NCBI RefSeq assembly: GCF_000979455.1 | Contig: NZ_JJOY01000005.1 | Span: forward strand, 124,001 to 188,000 | Direction: 5' to 3' | DNA length: 64,000 bases | Source of the DNA: Methanosarcina sp. 2.H.T.1A.6 | Lineage (GTDB): Archaea > Halobacteriota > Methanosarcinia > Methanosarcinales > Methanosarcinaceae | Shown here: in pieces, positions 23,533-33,095 of the stretch | Numbering within the stretch: position 1 is the first letter of the stretch | Layout: the number at the start of each line of letters is the position of its first letter | The notes under the pieces: model-generated | What the model saw: only the letters and a program-made list of their open reading frames with translations | Database searches by the model: none | Told to the model about the DNA's origin: nothing | Position numbers and translations under genes: made by a program

Positions 23533-25428
23533 TTATCCCATGATCTTCTTGTAGAGTTCCGGACCGGTTTCTGCTACAGTGTAGGACTGGGCAGTTACTG
23601 TGTCACATGGACCTCTTGGTGGGACTTCACAACCGGTTGCAATCACGTACTTGGACTGCATTCCATTCTCCTTGAGAGTGTTCAGGACGCTCTTCTGGAG
23701 GTCAATTGTGTCGTTCCTGATCTTTGATATGTTCTCGGGGCTGTTGTCCATGAATGCGATAGGACTGACTTCCCCAGCGAACATGACATCTTTCCCGTAA
23801 TTCTCAATGAGGTACTTGTGGTCCTTGGAGCCCTTGCTTACCTGCTCGGGGTAGAAGGTGTAGCTGTAGTACTGGGTGTTCCACTTGCTCATAAGGTCCC
23901 AGTGAGGGGCATCTGCACAGTTGTGGACAACCATGGGCTTGTTGTACTCCTTGTAGAGCGGGGCGAAGACGTTCTGCATGACCTTTCCTTCGGTCTTCAT
24001 GTATTCGTCTGCTCCGAGGATGATGTTGTTAGTCCAGAGAGTTGCCAGACAGAGGTTGTCGGGCTGGGCTTCCTCGAACATCATCTTGGCCATTTCCTTA
24101 CAGTACTCGGTGGTCTGGTCAAGGGCTTTGAGGACAACGTCGGGGTTGGTCCTGAGGTCAGAGAGTACACGGGTTGCTCCCATGATCTGGGTCAGGGCTA
24201 CCATTGGGCCTTCGAAAAGAGCTGTGATAGGTGCATCAATTGCCTTTGCCTTCTCGGTTGCGAGTTTGTTACCCTGAATAAGGTTGTATGCACGGGTACC
24301 TTCCTTGATCTCGGGGATTTCCATGGTTTCGTAGTCTTCAAGGTGACCGATTGCTGCAGGGGTGTCTTCTTCAGGGACTCTGATGGTTGCACCGAAGTCA
24401 CTTGCGACAACACAGAGGTCGGTAAGGCCTACGAAGTTGTCAATGTTGAAGTACTTGGTACCTGCGACTGCACTGGCTGCATACATTTCTGCCTTGGTGG
24501 AGTAGTCTGCGTAGGTGCAGGGTACAAACTTCCTGGAGAGACCGCAGATGAGAGGTGCTACCGGGAGCCTGTCGACCTTCTTGTCCTGGAATGCGGAGAC
24601 GAACCTTTCCTTCTTGGTCATGGTCTCATTGAACTTGGGTACAACGGAGTCGTACTCTGCGAGGATCTTCTCTGCGGTGATGAGCCCAACGTCGATTTCT
24701 TCCTTGGTGCCCTTCTGTGCGAGGATTTCCTTGTACTTCATCTTGCTTGCTGAAACTGAGGCTTCGCTCCATGTATCGGCAGGAAGTGCGCTGAGGAGGG
24801 AGGCAAGTTTTTCGACTGCTCCGCTTGCGTCACCGGCTGTGCCATCTGCTCCGATGGATTCTGCGTATTCCCTGGAAATGGGTGCGCCGCCGACCATGAC
24901 TACGAGGGAGTCCCTGAGGCCTGCTTCCTGAAGCTGTTCGATAACAGTCTCCATGCCGCCCATGGTGGTGGTCATCAGGGTGCTCATGGAGATTGCAACT
25001 GCCTTATTTTCCTTTGCAGTTTCAGCGAATTTATCGAGTGGGACGTCGACACCGAGGTCAATTGCGTTGTAGCCTGCAGCGGTGATCATTGTCTTGACGA
25101 GGTTCTTACCGATGTCGTGCACGTCACCTTCAACAGTACCAACGACGACGTTCCTTGGAACAGCGGTTGCGTCAGTCTTTATGTGAGGGGTCAGGATCTC
25201 CATACCTGCATACATTGCATCTGCTGCGAGCAGAAGGCTGGGGACGAAGGCTTCTCCCTTCTCGTACATGTCACTGACTACGTTCATGCCCTTTGCGAGA
25301 CCATCAATGATCGCTTCATATGCGTCGACTCCTTCGTCAAGAGCTTTCTGTGCGAATTCTTCTGCAAGATCGTCGTCTCCTTCGACGACAGCATCCATTA
25401 AAGCGTTTAAAATTTCTTCTTTTGCCAT
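23533..25428 (-). CDS. corrinoid/methyltransferase fusion protein, MtsD/MtsF/MtsH family (first copy)
   Basis: 631 aa from ATG 25428, chosen because GGAGGT lies six bases before it; the longer frame adds 15 unlikely residues. The N-terminal half (about 1-215) is a corrinoid protein: a four-helix cap, then the cobalamin-binding GDVHDIGKNLV motif in which His is the lower cobalt ligand. The C-terminal half (about 265-631) is a UroD-fold methyltransferase with zinc ligands in VHNCADAPHWD and ATGCEVPPRGP. The family uses methylated sulfur compounds (dimethyl sulfide, methanethiol, methylmercaptopropionate) and transfers methyl to CoM. Which Mts isozyme this is cannot be decided here. A 240-base leader precedes it and a regulator gene lies upstream. 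Confidence 0.92.
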   Translation of the reverse strand: MAKEEILNALMDAVVEGDDDLAEEFAQKALDEGVDAYEAIIDGLAKGMNVVSDMYEKGEAFVPSLLLAADAMYAGMEILTPHIKTDATAVPRNVVVGTVEGDVHDIGKNLVKTMITAAGYNAIDLGVDVPLDKFAETAKENKAVAISMSTLMTTTMGGMETVIEQLQEAGLRDSLVVMVGGAPISREYAESIGADGTAGDASGAVEKLASLLSALPADTWSEASVSASKMKYKEILAQKGTKEEIDVGLITAEKILAEYDSVVPKFNETMTKKERFVSAFQDKKVDRLPVAPLICGLSRKFVPCTYADYSTKAEMYAASAVAGTKYFNIDNFVGLTDLCVVASDFGATIRVPEEDTPAAIGHLEDYETMEIPEIKEGTRAYNLIQGNKLATEKAKAIDAPITALFEGPMVALTQIMGATRVLSDLRTNPDVVLKALDQTTEYCKEMAKMMFEEAQPDNLCLATLWTNNIILGADEYMKTEGKVMQNVFAPLYKEYNKPMVVHNCADAPHWDLMSKWNTQYYSYTFYPEQVSKGSKDHKYLIENYGKDVMFAGEVSPIAFMDNSPENISKIRNDTIDLQKSVLNTLKENGMQSKYVIATGCEVPPRGPCDTVTAQSYTVAETGPELYKKIMG

Positions 25429-25690
25429 ATTAAACCTCCATTTTTCAGGATTAGATATGCCAGATCCTGGCATCCTGTTTTTACTGCTTCGGGCAGGGTT
25501 CTCTAAAGGATCCCCGTCCTTAATTTTTCCATAGAGCTACTGATACCTATCCAGTACCTGATGCCTATCCAGTAGCTATTTCTCCAACCTAACGATCTTT
25601 CGTCAGCATGCCTGAAAATAGCCGCTCTTCCATCTCCGGATGGTCATCTTTCTGCTATGGCTGTTTACATTCTGATAGTATCATTCAATA

Positions 25691-25698
25691 TTATATAG
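25691..25698 (-). promoter_or_regulatory. candidate TATA box of the first Mts gene
   Basis: CTATATAA on the minus strand within GCTATATAATATTG. Predicted start near 25670 would give a leader of about 240 nt; long leaders are known for Methanosarcina methyltransferase genes. Confidence 0.45.
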
Positions 25699-26309
25699 CA
25701 TAGCCGATGCTGTTTTTGTGTAATCTGCAAATATTTTGTCGTGCTCTTATTTTTTTGCCTTTCCTGTTTTGCGGGCATGTTTAAGTTTTCAGCTGTATCC
25801 TTTTCAGGAGGCCTTATTCTCTGGCAAAGGGGGGCTTTCAGGGAGAGCAGGAATATCTGTAAAGGAGGGCTTTCAGGGAGAGCAGGGAAATTGTTTAATC
25901 AGGACATTTTGGAGAAAAAGAAAATTAGTAAATGAGGGCTTTTGGGGGAGGGGGTGAAAAAAGTTTTTCTCGCTGAATAACCAGGTTCAAAAAAACAGGT
26001 GCCTTCAAAAATAACGCTACCTCAAAATATTTGGGGGTATTGTTTTTGTGCATGAATCAATCTTTACTGAGCAGTGAGATTAATTCCATGAAATTAATTC
26101 CATGAAATTAATTCTGTGAAATTAATTCCATGAATTTAATTACAGTGGAGGATGGAAAACTTCTGATAGCATTGAAGTTTCTGAAGATTTTCAGGAAAAA
26201 AGAGGAAAATGTCGCATAAAAGCAAATGAAAACTATCTATTTGGAATGGTTGACGGAGGCGCAAATAATCAGCTTCCGGGGTTGCAGCTGAATGCACCGC
26301 CTTTTTTGT
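25699..26309. other. intergenic region between the first Mts gene and its upstream regulator
   Basis: No supported gene. Two copies of GGGCTTTCAGGGAGAGCAGG lie at about 25834 and 25867, and four imperfect copies of a 15-bp unit (AATTAATTCCATGAA) at 26088-26142. These may be binding sites or simple slippage repeats. Confidence 0.5.
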
Positions 26310-27083
26310 TTAATTTACTTTTTCCGAAAGTCCTATGTAGTAATCAGCAAGTTCGTTTCCCCATTCAATGGCACTGTTGTTGAAACTCATGATATTTCTG
26401 TGATCAAACTCTCCTTCCTTTCCGAAGAGTTTCAGCATCATAAATTCATTTGAAATTATGAAGGAAGAAGGCTTTATTTTTCCCCTGTAAATATAGAGTG
26501 AAACATTGTTTTCAAGCAGCAAGTTGTATGTGTCCTTAAAATCATTTTTCAGTCTTATGTATACCTTTTCATCCAGAATCAGGTCCACTTTTGCTCCGTT
26601 CTTTGCACAGGTTGCCTGAATTGAAGGGCATTCGGGGCAAAAGAATGAGTAAAAGCTCCTTAACCTCTCGGACCTGCCTAACATTTCTTTCAGGTCTTTT
26701 GGGAATTCAAAGAGGTGATCCAGGTCAGGCTCATCCAGTTTGCATTTTCCAAGCATATGTATTTTCTTCATCAGATGCTCAGGGATTGGCCTTCTATCGT
26801 GCTTTGACCAGTAATTGTTATTTCCTTCAAAAACCTGGAGGAGACCCGTTAAGGGCAGCATTTTTTCAACAATTATTTTTCCTATATCTGAGAGTTCGTA
26901 GGTGTCCCTTTTCTGGATAATGACATCCATGTCTTTCAACTTTTTTAGCTGTGGCATTATAGAAAATACGTCTCCATGAATTCCGTCTTTGATTTCATCG
27001 GCGCTTTTTGGTCCATTTGCCAATTGGATCAGAATTTCCTTCCTTTTTTCAGAAAAAAAAATTAAATCTATAAGTCCTGTCAT
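26310..27083 (-). CDS. methanogenesis regulatory protein, winged-helix plus FilR1/DUF1724-type domain (Msr family)
   Basis: 257 aa from ATG 27083; the longer frame begins at a GTG with no RBS and adds 11 residues that the sister protein lacks. Residues 1-75 form an ArsR-like winged helix (MTGLIDLIFFSEKRKEILIQ, then LKKLKDMDVI and YELSDIGKIIVEKM). Residues about 130-250 fit the DUF1724/FilR1 middle-domain class of methanogen regulators. Msr proteins of this type activate or repress individual mta and mts methyltransferase genes in Methanosarcina, usually the neighbouring one. It lies upstream of the first Mts gene on the same strand, so that gene is the likely target. Confidence 0.85.
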   Translation of the reverse strand: MTGLIDLIFFSEKRKEILIQLANGPKSADEIKDGIHGDVFSIMPQLKKLKDMDVIIQKRDTYELSDIGKIIVEKMLPLTGLLQVFEGNNNYWSKHDRRPIPEHLMKKIHMLGKCKLDEPDLDHLFEFPKDLKEMLGRSERLRSFYSFFCPECPSIQATCAKNGAKVDLILDEKVYIRLKNDFKDTYNLLLENNVSLYIYRGKIKPSSFIISNEFMMLKLFGKEGEFDHRNIMSFNNSAIEWGNELADYYIGLSEKVN

Positions 27084-27817
27084 AATATCAACTTCTAGCC
27101 TCGTACCCCGGGACACTATAAAAAGTAATTCCTCTCAGCATTATAGTCCTTTTTATACCGCAGCGATTAAGAACCGCCATTGACCGTTCAGTTCCTGAAT
27201 CAGTCGAATTATCTTTTAATCTCCGGATGTGGCAGATTTCAACTGCAACAACAATAGCAATCATCAGGGCAACGGTATTTTTCCTCAACTTTGGGACTAA
27301 CTCTATATATCATAATTTGAGGTTTCACACGAAGGTCTTCGGTTTTACAGGAGGATTTTTATTTTATAGGGGGCCTGTTTTTTCCAGGGGTATGTTTTTT
27401 CAGATCACTTCTATTTCTCAGGGATCTATTCTTCTTATCCTATCTCAGGAGTTTTGCCTTCGATAATAAAGGAAGATTTAAAAGAAGATTACAAAGGAAG
27501 ATCACTGAGCCTTCTTCCCTGAGGGGTTTTCTGGATATATACTTTTCTTTCCTGGAGGCACCTTTAAATGGCAAACCCGTACCCTCCAGGAAAAGTATTA
27601 CATGTTCTTTTACCGGCTCGTCGATGAGAATCTTGTCCCTTATCGTCCTTGCCAGTTTCGCCATTCCGGCCTGGCTTTCTATTTAGGGCTTGTTGGTGTT
27701 TTTAGCTCACTTGCCATGTCTTTTCCCCGTTTGCTGCAATCCCTGCCGTTTATTTCCCGGGACACTACTCCGATCTTCGCATTCCAGCGCCAAAACTCGC
27801 TCTTCCAAAATACGTTC
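27084..27817. other. region between the ASKHA protein gene and the regulator
   Basis: Holds the regulator promoter and one possible small gene (27440-27664, minus). Plus-strand frames here have poor composition and no RBS. Confidence 0.45.
27440..27664 (-). CDS. possible small basic protein, 74 aa
   Basis: Starts MAKLARTIRDKILIDEPVKE, then HVILFLEGTGLPFKG, and ends in a Leu-rich tail (LCNLLLNLPLLSKAKLLR). The first 50 residues have a natural composition; the upstream GGCCGG is a weak RBS. It lies downstream of the ASKHA protein on the same strand. No family recognised; may be chance. Confidence 0.3.
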   Translation of the reverse strand: MAKLARTIRDKILIDEPVKEHVILFLEGTGLPFKGASRKEKYISRKPLREEGSVIFLCNLLLNLPLLSKAKLLR

Positions 27818-29752
27818 TTATGCCAGTTTTCCGGTTGTTCCTACACCGAGTCCGACCAGGCGGGTTTCCAGTGGGGATTTTCCAATGCTTCCCACATCAT
27901 TCTTTTTCAGGTCGAATTCCACGTTGCCCATATCGAGGCCGTAACTGTCCATATATTCCGAGACCAGCCTGTGGCTGAGCTTAAGCCCGTAATCCAGGGC
28001 TTCTCCGTAGTCCTCAAAAACTTCTTTTCCAAGCTCAGAGAATACCGAATATGCTGCATTTCCTGCGGCAGTCGGGCGGATAAGGACCTCTGTCCTGTGG
28101 ATTACTTTTCCTACAAGAGCGCCAACGGCATTTCCTACCTCATGGAATGCAGGAATCCGGATCTCCGCATCCACTGCTTCATTCAGCTCTTTAAGGTAGG
28201 CTCTCACCGGAGCTCCTACAAGTACCACCGGGACCTTTATATGGAATTTCAGGAAAGCCTCCTTTACTATCATTTTTTCAACGTCTTCTTTCTTCAGATC
28301 GTCTGCAAAGAAGGAGACCAGTTCAAGGGTGAGTTTTCTTACGACTTCAGCTTTAACCTGGGCTGAAAACTCTTCCGCTCCTTTTTTGAGATTCTTTCCA
28401 AGGACTTTAGCGCCTATGAAGGAAGCTCTTCCGTCCCATCTTACATATTCCCCGAGCACATGCAGGGCATCGGTTGGGGTAAACCCTATCTGGCTTACGT
28501 GCCTTTTTCGGATCAGGTTCTTCAAAGTTCCTGCGAACATAAGCGGATGTTTTCCAATCCTTTCCGAAATCTCGAATACCGAAAGAGGCTCTGTCCACAT
28601 GTGTTCGATTATTGCAATCTCATCTTCTTCAAGCTCCTCGCTAAGAAGCTCAGGGAAATTCACCCCGTTCCTTATGAAAAATGAGGTCGGCTGTATAATC
28701 TCATCCATAATGCTTTCTTTTGGAGTGTCGGTTTTTTCGAGTTTCTCCAGAATCTCCGGAAACTCTGAAGCTGCCAGGCAGAGAGGGATCACCCTTGTGG
28801 GCCCCAGGTAGGTTTTTCTCTTAATCCAGACAAGGCTGTCTCCTCCAAGGGCCGAGGTGTCCATCCTGATCGCTTTTACCATTGTTTTCCAGCCCCCGAC
28901 TTTTGCTCCCGTGTCGCTGATCTCGGGAATGCCTCCGGAAATCATGGCAATATCGGTACTTGTGCCTCCCACGTCCACTGTCACACAGGTGTCCAGGCCT
29001 GTCAGGTGTGCGGCTCCTACAAGGCTTGCAGCGGGTCCGGAAAAGATTGATTCTACAGGCTTTTGCAGGGCTTCTTCGATGCGGACCAGGGACCCGTCGC
29101 ATTTCATCATCATCAGGGTTGCCTTTATCTCTTTTTCTTCCATTACAGCCTGGACGGATTTGATAAACTGCTTGCTTACCGGGATCAGTTCGGCGTTCAG
29201 GAGAGCTGTCACAGCCCTTTCGTAAGCCCCAAGGCTCATGGAAAGTTCGTGCCCGCAAACAACAGGCATGTCAGTTATTTCCTGAATTAATTCCTTGACC
29301 CTGAGTTCATGTTCCGGGTTCCTGACTCCGAAATAACCGGAAACTGCAAAAGCAGCTACTTTGTTCTTTATCTGCCTTACAAATTCTTTTACGGTTTCCA
29401 GGTCTTCAAGAGGAGCAATTTCGTTTCCATCGGAATCGTGGCCTCCTCCTATTGATATTACATAATTGCTGGCAAGTTTTTTCGGGATAGTGTGCCCTAT
29501 AAGGATCAGCCCTGCAGGGTAGCCTTTACCCTCAAGAGTGGTATTGGTAGCAAGAGTTGTAGAAACAGAAACGAATTTTATCCTTTTCAGGTCATCCGGG
29601 TTCAGCCCTTCAATTGAATTCTTTATTCCCCTTATAAGGTCAGGATAAGTTGTAAGCGCTTTATTCGACTCGATCACGGTTCCGTTTGACATATCCATAA
29701 TAGCGGCATCGGTATATGTTCCACCAGTATCAATGCCCAGTCCCAGATACAT
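27818..29752 (-). CDS. hydantoinase/oxoprolinase-family ASKHA ATPase in the methyltransferase island
   Basis: 644 aa from ATG 29752, which has GGAGGA directly upstream (the longer frame adds six residues). It starts MYLGLGIDTGGTYTDAAIMD, the phosphate-1 motif of the ASKHA fold; a second ATP motif TVDVGGTSTDIAM lies near 260. A winged-helix-like insertion sits near 400-450 (IIEHMWTEPLSVFEISERIG). These are features of HyuA-like proteins; hydantoin or oxoproline turnover makes little sense here and no HyuB partner is present. Position between a regulator and an Mts fusion gene suggests ATP-dependent service to corrinoid methyltransferases, parallel to RamA, but it has no Fe-S motifs. That role is inference. 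Confidence 0.8.
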   Translation of the reverse strand: MYLGLGIDTGGTYTDAAIMDMSNGTVIESNKALTTYPDLIRGIKNSIEGLNPDDLKRIKFVSVSTTLATNTTLEGKGYPAGLILIGHTIPKKLASNYVISIGGGHDSDGNEIAPLEDLETVKEFVRQIKNKVAAFAVSGYFGVRNPEHELRVKELIQEITDMPVVCGHELSMSLGAYERAVTALLNAELIPVSKQFIKSVQAVMEEKEIKATLMMMKCDGSLVRIEEALQKPVESIFSGPAASLVGAAHLTGLDTCVTVDVGGTSTDIAMISGGIPEISDTGAKVGGWKTMVKAIRMDTSALGGDSLVWIKRKTYLGPTRVIPLCLAASEFPEILEKLEKTDTPKESIMDEIIQPTSFFIRNGVNFPELLSEELEEDEIAIIEHMWTEPLSVFEISERIGKHPLMFAGTLKNLIRKRHVSQIGFTPTDALHVLGEYVRWDGRASFIGAKVLGKNLKKGAEEFSAQVKAEVVRKLTLELVSFFADDLKKEDVEKMIVKEAFLKFHIKVPVVLVGAPVRAYLKELNEAVDAEIRIPAFHEVGNAVGALVGKVIHRTEVLIRPTAAGNAAYSVFSELGKEVFEDYGEALDYGLKLSHRLVSEYMDSYGLDMGNVEFDLKKNDVGSIGKSPLETRLVGLGVGTTGKLA

Positions 29753-30112
29753 TACATTCCTCCTCTGCAACTTCTATGGCTGGTCTTCTCTCATCTGCTT
29801 CAGTCCCTGTCTCTAACATTTCTAGCCAACCTTACCTCTGCTTTCTCACAATTCTGAGAGCCCGACATAATTTCAAAGGCAAAAACCTTTTTCAAAAAAG
29901 ATCTTACAGTTTTTACTTTGCGGCTTTTATAATGGAAAAGGATGGAGAAGACCCAATCGTCTTAACTCCGCCCTTCTGGAGGTTAGAATATGGTTTTTAC
30001 TTGCTTGTGGATGTTTTTCTGTTTTTTCAGGATTTTACAGGTTCTATGGAGATTTCTCTTATTTTGGGCTCTGAATTCTATTATTAAACATTCTGTCCAG
30101 ATTTTAATCGAA
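29753..30112. other. promoter region of the ASKHA protein gene
   Basis: TTATAAAAGC on the minus strand near 29924-29933 is a good TATA candidate, giving a leader of roughly 150 nt. No gene seen. Confidence 0.45.
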
Positions 30113-30136
30113 ATGGGGGAGGTGATCTCACCCCAT
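30113..30136 (-). terminator. hairpin after the second Mts fusion gene
   Basis: ATGGGG/CCCCAT with inner GAG/CTC, 11 bases beyond the stop. Confidence 0.55.
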
Positions 30137-30146
30137 TAAGGAGAGT

Positions 30147-32051
30147 TTACCCCATTATCTGTTTCTGAAGTTCCGGGCCCAGCTCCTTTACGGTGTTAAC
30201 CATTGCCTGCACGGTTGTCAGGGGGCCGCCTGGTGGGATTTCACAGCCAGAAGACATAACATACTTGGACTGCAAACCGTTCTCCTTCAGCACAGGGAGT
30301 GCGTTCTGGAGCAGGACCTTTGTGTCGTCCTTTACCTTCTGCACACCGGCTGCCGATCCGTCCATGAATTCAACAGGGTTAACTTCTCCCATCATACAGC
30401 AGGTGTCTCCATATTTGGGGATGAGGTCTGCATAGTTCTGGGATCCCTTTTCCCTGGATTTCTCATAGTAGGCATAGCTGTAGAGGGCGGTGCCGAATTT
30501 CTTTATCTGGGTCTCAAAGTGCACGGCGTCAGCACAGTTGTGGATAAGATACGGCTGGTTATACTGCTTAAAGAGCGGTATGTGCTGGTCGTAGACGAAC
30601 TTTCCGTCGAATTTCCAGTAGTCCTGTTCACTCATAATCACATTGTTTGACCAGAGGTTGTCTATACAGAGGGCATCACAGGCTCCTTCACTGAAGAAGA
30701 GCTCGGAGAGCTGGCAGATGTAGTCGGTACACTTCTGGACAGCTTCAAGGACAACATCCGGCTGGGTCTTCATATCCATGAGCACGCGGTCTGCACCCAT
30801 CAGCTGGGTAAGGGTAAGCAATGGGCCTTCGTGGAATCCGATGAAGGGGGTGTTGAGTTCCTTGTTGAGTTTTTCCTTTGCCATCTTTGAGGCCATGACC
30901 AGTTCGTAGCCGCGGGTTCCTTCCTTAAGTTCGGGGACCTCAATCTTCTCATAGTCTTTAATGTGCCCTTCGGAGGACGGGGTGTCGTCTTCGGGGTATT
31001 TGATCTTACATCCGAAGTCAGCGGATGTAGCTGAAAGGTCGGCAAGGCCCACGAACATGTCCATGTCCAGGTACTTTGAACCAAGGAAGGCGCTCTGGGT
31101 GAAAGCTTCTGCGTTTGTGGCATAGTCCCTGTAGTTGACTCCGGCAAACTTCCTGAGCACACCACAGGCAAGCGGGTAGACCGGCAGGCGGTCGACCTTC
31201 TTGTCGGACATGGCGGATACGGTCCTGTCGATGTGGGTCATTTCCTCCTTGTTCTTTACACCGATGCTTTCGAATTCTTCCTTGATCTTGTTAGCCGTCT
31301 CAAGCCCGATGTCGACCTTTTCGGAGACTACCTTCTTTGCGAGGATTTCCCTGTATTTGATCTTTCCAAGGTTGACCTTCACTTCGCTCCACCTTGCGTC
31401 TTTGGGCTCAAGTTCTTTTATGGCTTCGGATGCCCAGGCGCTTGCGTGCATTGCATCAGGGTGGGTTGAGTCAGCACCGATTCCTGTGGCATACTCTTCG
31501 GAAACAGGGGCACCTCCTACCATTACAACCATGGAGTCGCGTATGCCTTCTTCCTGGAGGATTTCAATGACCTTTTCCATATTGGTCATGGTTGTGGTCA
31601 TCAGGGCACTCATTGAGATCAGGTCGACTTTGTTCTCTTTTGCGGTTTCGATAAACTTCTCGATCGGGACATCTGCTCCCAGGTCGATCATTTTGAAACC
31701 ACCGGCACTGAGCATCGTCTTGACGAGGTTCTTTCCGATGTCGTGCACGTCTCCCTCAATGGTTCCAATAACACCCACTGCCTGTAGGCCTGATTCTGCT
31801 GCCTTCATGTAGGGGGTAAGGATGTCCATACCTGCATACATTGCGCCAGAGGCAAGGAGCAGGTTGGGTACGAAGGCTTCTCCCTTTTCGTACTGGTCGC
31901 TGACAATTGCCATTCCTCTTGCCAGCCCATTGACGATCGCGTTGTAGGGATCAACGCCGTCAGCCAGTGATTTCTGTGCAAGTTCTTCTGCAAGGTCGTC
32001 GTCTCCGTCGACGACAGCTTCCGCTAATTGGTTTAAGATATCTGCTGCCAT
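30147..32051 (-). CDS. corrinoid/methyltransferase fusion protein, MtsD/MtsF/MtsH family (second copy)
   Basis: 634 aa with the same design as the protein at 23533: corrinoid domain (about 1-215) with GDVHDIGKNLVKTML, linker, and UroD-fold methyltransferase (about 270-634) with LIHNCADAVHF and SSGCEIPPGGP zinc motifs. The two copies are clearly diverged (the methyltransferase halves differ more than the cobalamin-binding core), so they are distinct isozymes, probably for different methylated sulfur substrates. GGAGG lies before the ATG. A TATA candidate at 32171-32180 predicts a leader of about 100 nt, shorter than that of the other copy. The DNA codon pattern suggests high expression. Confidence 0.92.
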   Translation of the reverse strand: MAADILNQLAEAVVDGDDDLAEELAQKSLADGVDPYNAIVNGLARGMAIVSDQYEKGEAFVPNLLLASGAMYAGMDILTPYMKAAESGLQAVGVIGTIEGDVHDIGKNLVKTMLSAGGFKMIDLGADVPIEKFIETAKENKVDLISMSALMTTTMTNMEKVIEILQEEGIRDSMVVMVGGAPVSEEYATGIGADSTHPDAMHASAWASEAIKELEPKDARWSEVKVNLGKIKYREILAKKVVSEKVDIGLETANKIKEEFESIGVKNKEEMTHIDRTVSAMSDKKVDRLPVYPLACGVLRKFAGVNYRDYATNAEAFTQSAFLGSKYLDMDMFVGLADLSATSADFGCKIKYPEDDTPSSEGHIKDYEKIEVPELKEGTRGYELVMASKMAKEKLNKELNTPFIGFHEGPLLTLTQLMGADRVLMDMKTQPDVVLEAVQKCTDYICQLSELFFSEGACDALCIDNLWSNNVIMSEQDYWKFDGKFVYDQHIPLFKQYNQPYLIHNCADAVHFETQIKKFGTALYSYAYYEKSREKGSQNYADLIPKYGDTCCMMGEVNPVEFMDGSAAGVQKVKDDTKVLLQNALPVLKENGLQSKYVMSSGCEIPPGGPLTTVQAMVNTVKELGPELQKQIMG

Positions 32052-32598
32052 AAAAAAACGTCCTCCATTTTTACAGTTATTCCCTGGTTAACAGTAAGTA
32101 GCTCAATTAAGGCTCATTGCTCAGTAAGCCTTTGTATGACTGTTAACTTCCAATAACACATTAGCTGCAAAACATATAACATAAGCGCAGAGATCTGGTT
32201 AACGCAGTTAACATCTCTCTTGATGCTTAATTCTGCTAATTCCCCTGATTTTATAAATTCCCCTTATCCAGTAATACTTCCTGATTTTGTTAACCTTCCT
32301 GATCTCGTTGTTTGACCCCATTTTACGGAGTTGCCTGATCTCGTGTTGTACTCTCATTTTATCAGGGGCTCTCATCTGATCAAAGCCTTTGATCACATAG
32401 GGGGTCTGATCAGCCGGGAAGGGTGATTTGATCAGTCGGGAAGGGGGATCTGATCGGTCAGGATATAATGGAAAAACAATGAACTCCCTCAAAATGCGAG
32501 TCTCCAAACTTATCAAAAATTATGATAAATTAAAAAAGTAATAATAAAGGAACTCCCTTTTATTATGAGTCAAATCCAGATCTTAAGGAGGAGCGTTT
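32052..32598. other. divergent promoter region of the second Mts gene and the plus-strand lipoprotein gene
   Basis: TATA candidate GTTATATGTT (32171-32180, minus). About 2.5 imperfect copies of a 22-24 bp unit, TGATCAGCCGGGAAGGG and TGATCAGTCGGGAAGGG, lie at 32408-32463 and could be regulator sites. A 102-codon minus-strand frame here consists of degenerate repeats and is not called. Confidence 0.5.
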
Positions 32599-33081
32599 TT
32601 GAATAAATGCATGAAAGTGTCCTTATTTCTGATCTTCATGTGCTGGGTTTTAAGTGCTGTTAGCGGCTGTGTGGTTCCCGATGAAGGCGAACATTCCTCT
32701 GTATCTGTTGAAGATATTAAAGTGATTTCTTTATCTGAAGAGTATTCGACACCTGTCAGCGGAGAGACAGGAAATGTCCTGAATGTGACCGCCTACATTG
32801 TAAATGCAGACAAAGCGGATAGTTCGGCTCTTCTGATTCGGTTTAAGTTAGAGGAGACTGACTCCGATGAGCCATCCTCCTTCCGCGAGCTGGCAACAAA
32901 AAATGTAGAACTTGACTACATAAAAGGCAGGTCTATGCTTCAACAGTCAGTACAGATAGCTGTTCCTGGTCCGGGAACATATGATGTTGAAGTCTCCGTT
33001 TTCGAAGACGGAAAAGACCCTTCGACTGCTCTTGGTATGGTGTTTTTCGTCGGAGAAGAAGGGGAAGTTGGAACGTTCTGA
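32599..33081 (+). CDS. putative lipoprotein of unknown function, 160 aa
   Basis: Signal sequence with lipobox (FLIFMCWVLSAVSGC) predicts a membrane-anchored surface protein. The mature part looks like one beta-sandwich domain (residues about 40-150, LNVTAYIVNADKADSSALLI, GPGTYDVEVSVFEDG), CARDB- or Ig-like in character. The start is TTG at 32599 with AAGGAGGAG five bases upstream; an ATG at 32611 is the alternative and would leave the signal peptide intact. It is followed after 14 bases by a membrane protein, so the two form a small operon inside the methyltransferase island on the opposite strand. Confidence 0.7.
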   Translation: MNKCMKVSLFLIFMCWVLSAVSGCVVPDEGEHSSVSVEDIKVISLSEEYSTPVSGETGNVLNVTAYIVNADKADSSALLIRFKLEETDSDEPSSFRELATKNVELDYIKGRSMLQQSVQIAVPGPGTYDVEVSVFEDGKDPSTALGMVFFVGEEGEVGTF

Positions 33082-33095
33082 ACTGGAGTGAGTCA

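Noticed and set aside
23818-24753. Long plus-strand frame of 311 codons opposite the first Mts gene
   Set aside because: Shadow of a strongly biased coding sequence with clear domain motifs on the minus strand; its own translation is rich in Cys, Val and Gly without any recognisable domain.
26130-26300. Plus-strand frame reading NYSGGWKTSDSIEVSEDFQE and onward near the end of the first regulator
   Set aside because: No start codon with RBS and it runs into the antisense of the regulator gene; possibly a remnant, not supportable.
27088-27288. Minus-strand frame of 66 codons overlapping the start of the first regulator
   Set aside because: Overlaps the regulator's own leader and start in another frame; hydrophobic start alone is not enough.
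29716-30087. Plus-strand frame of 123 codons between the ASKHA protein and the second Mts gene
   Set aside because: Starts inside the antisense of the ASKHA gene, composition typical of AT-rich intergenic DNA, no RBS.
32208-32516. Minus-strand frame of 102 codons upstream of the second Mts gene
   Set aside because: Built from degenerate short repeats (IRG, IRK units), no ribosome binding site, and overlaps the promoter region; not protein-like.
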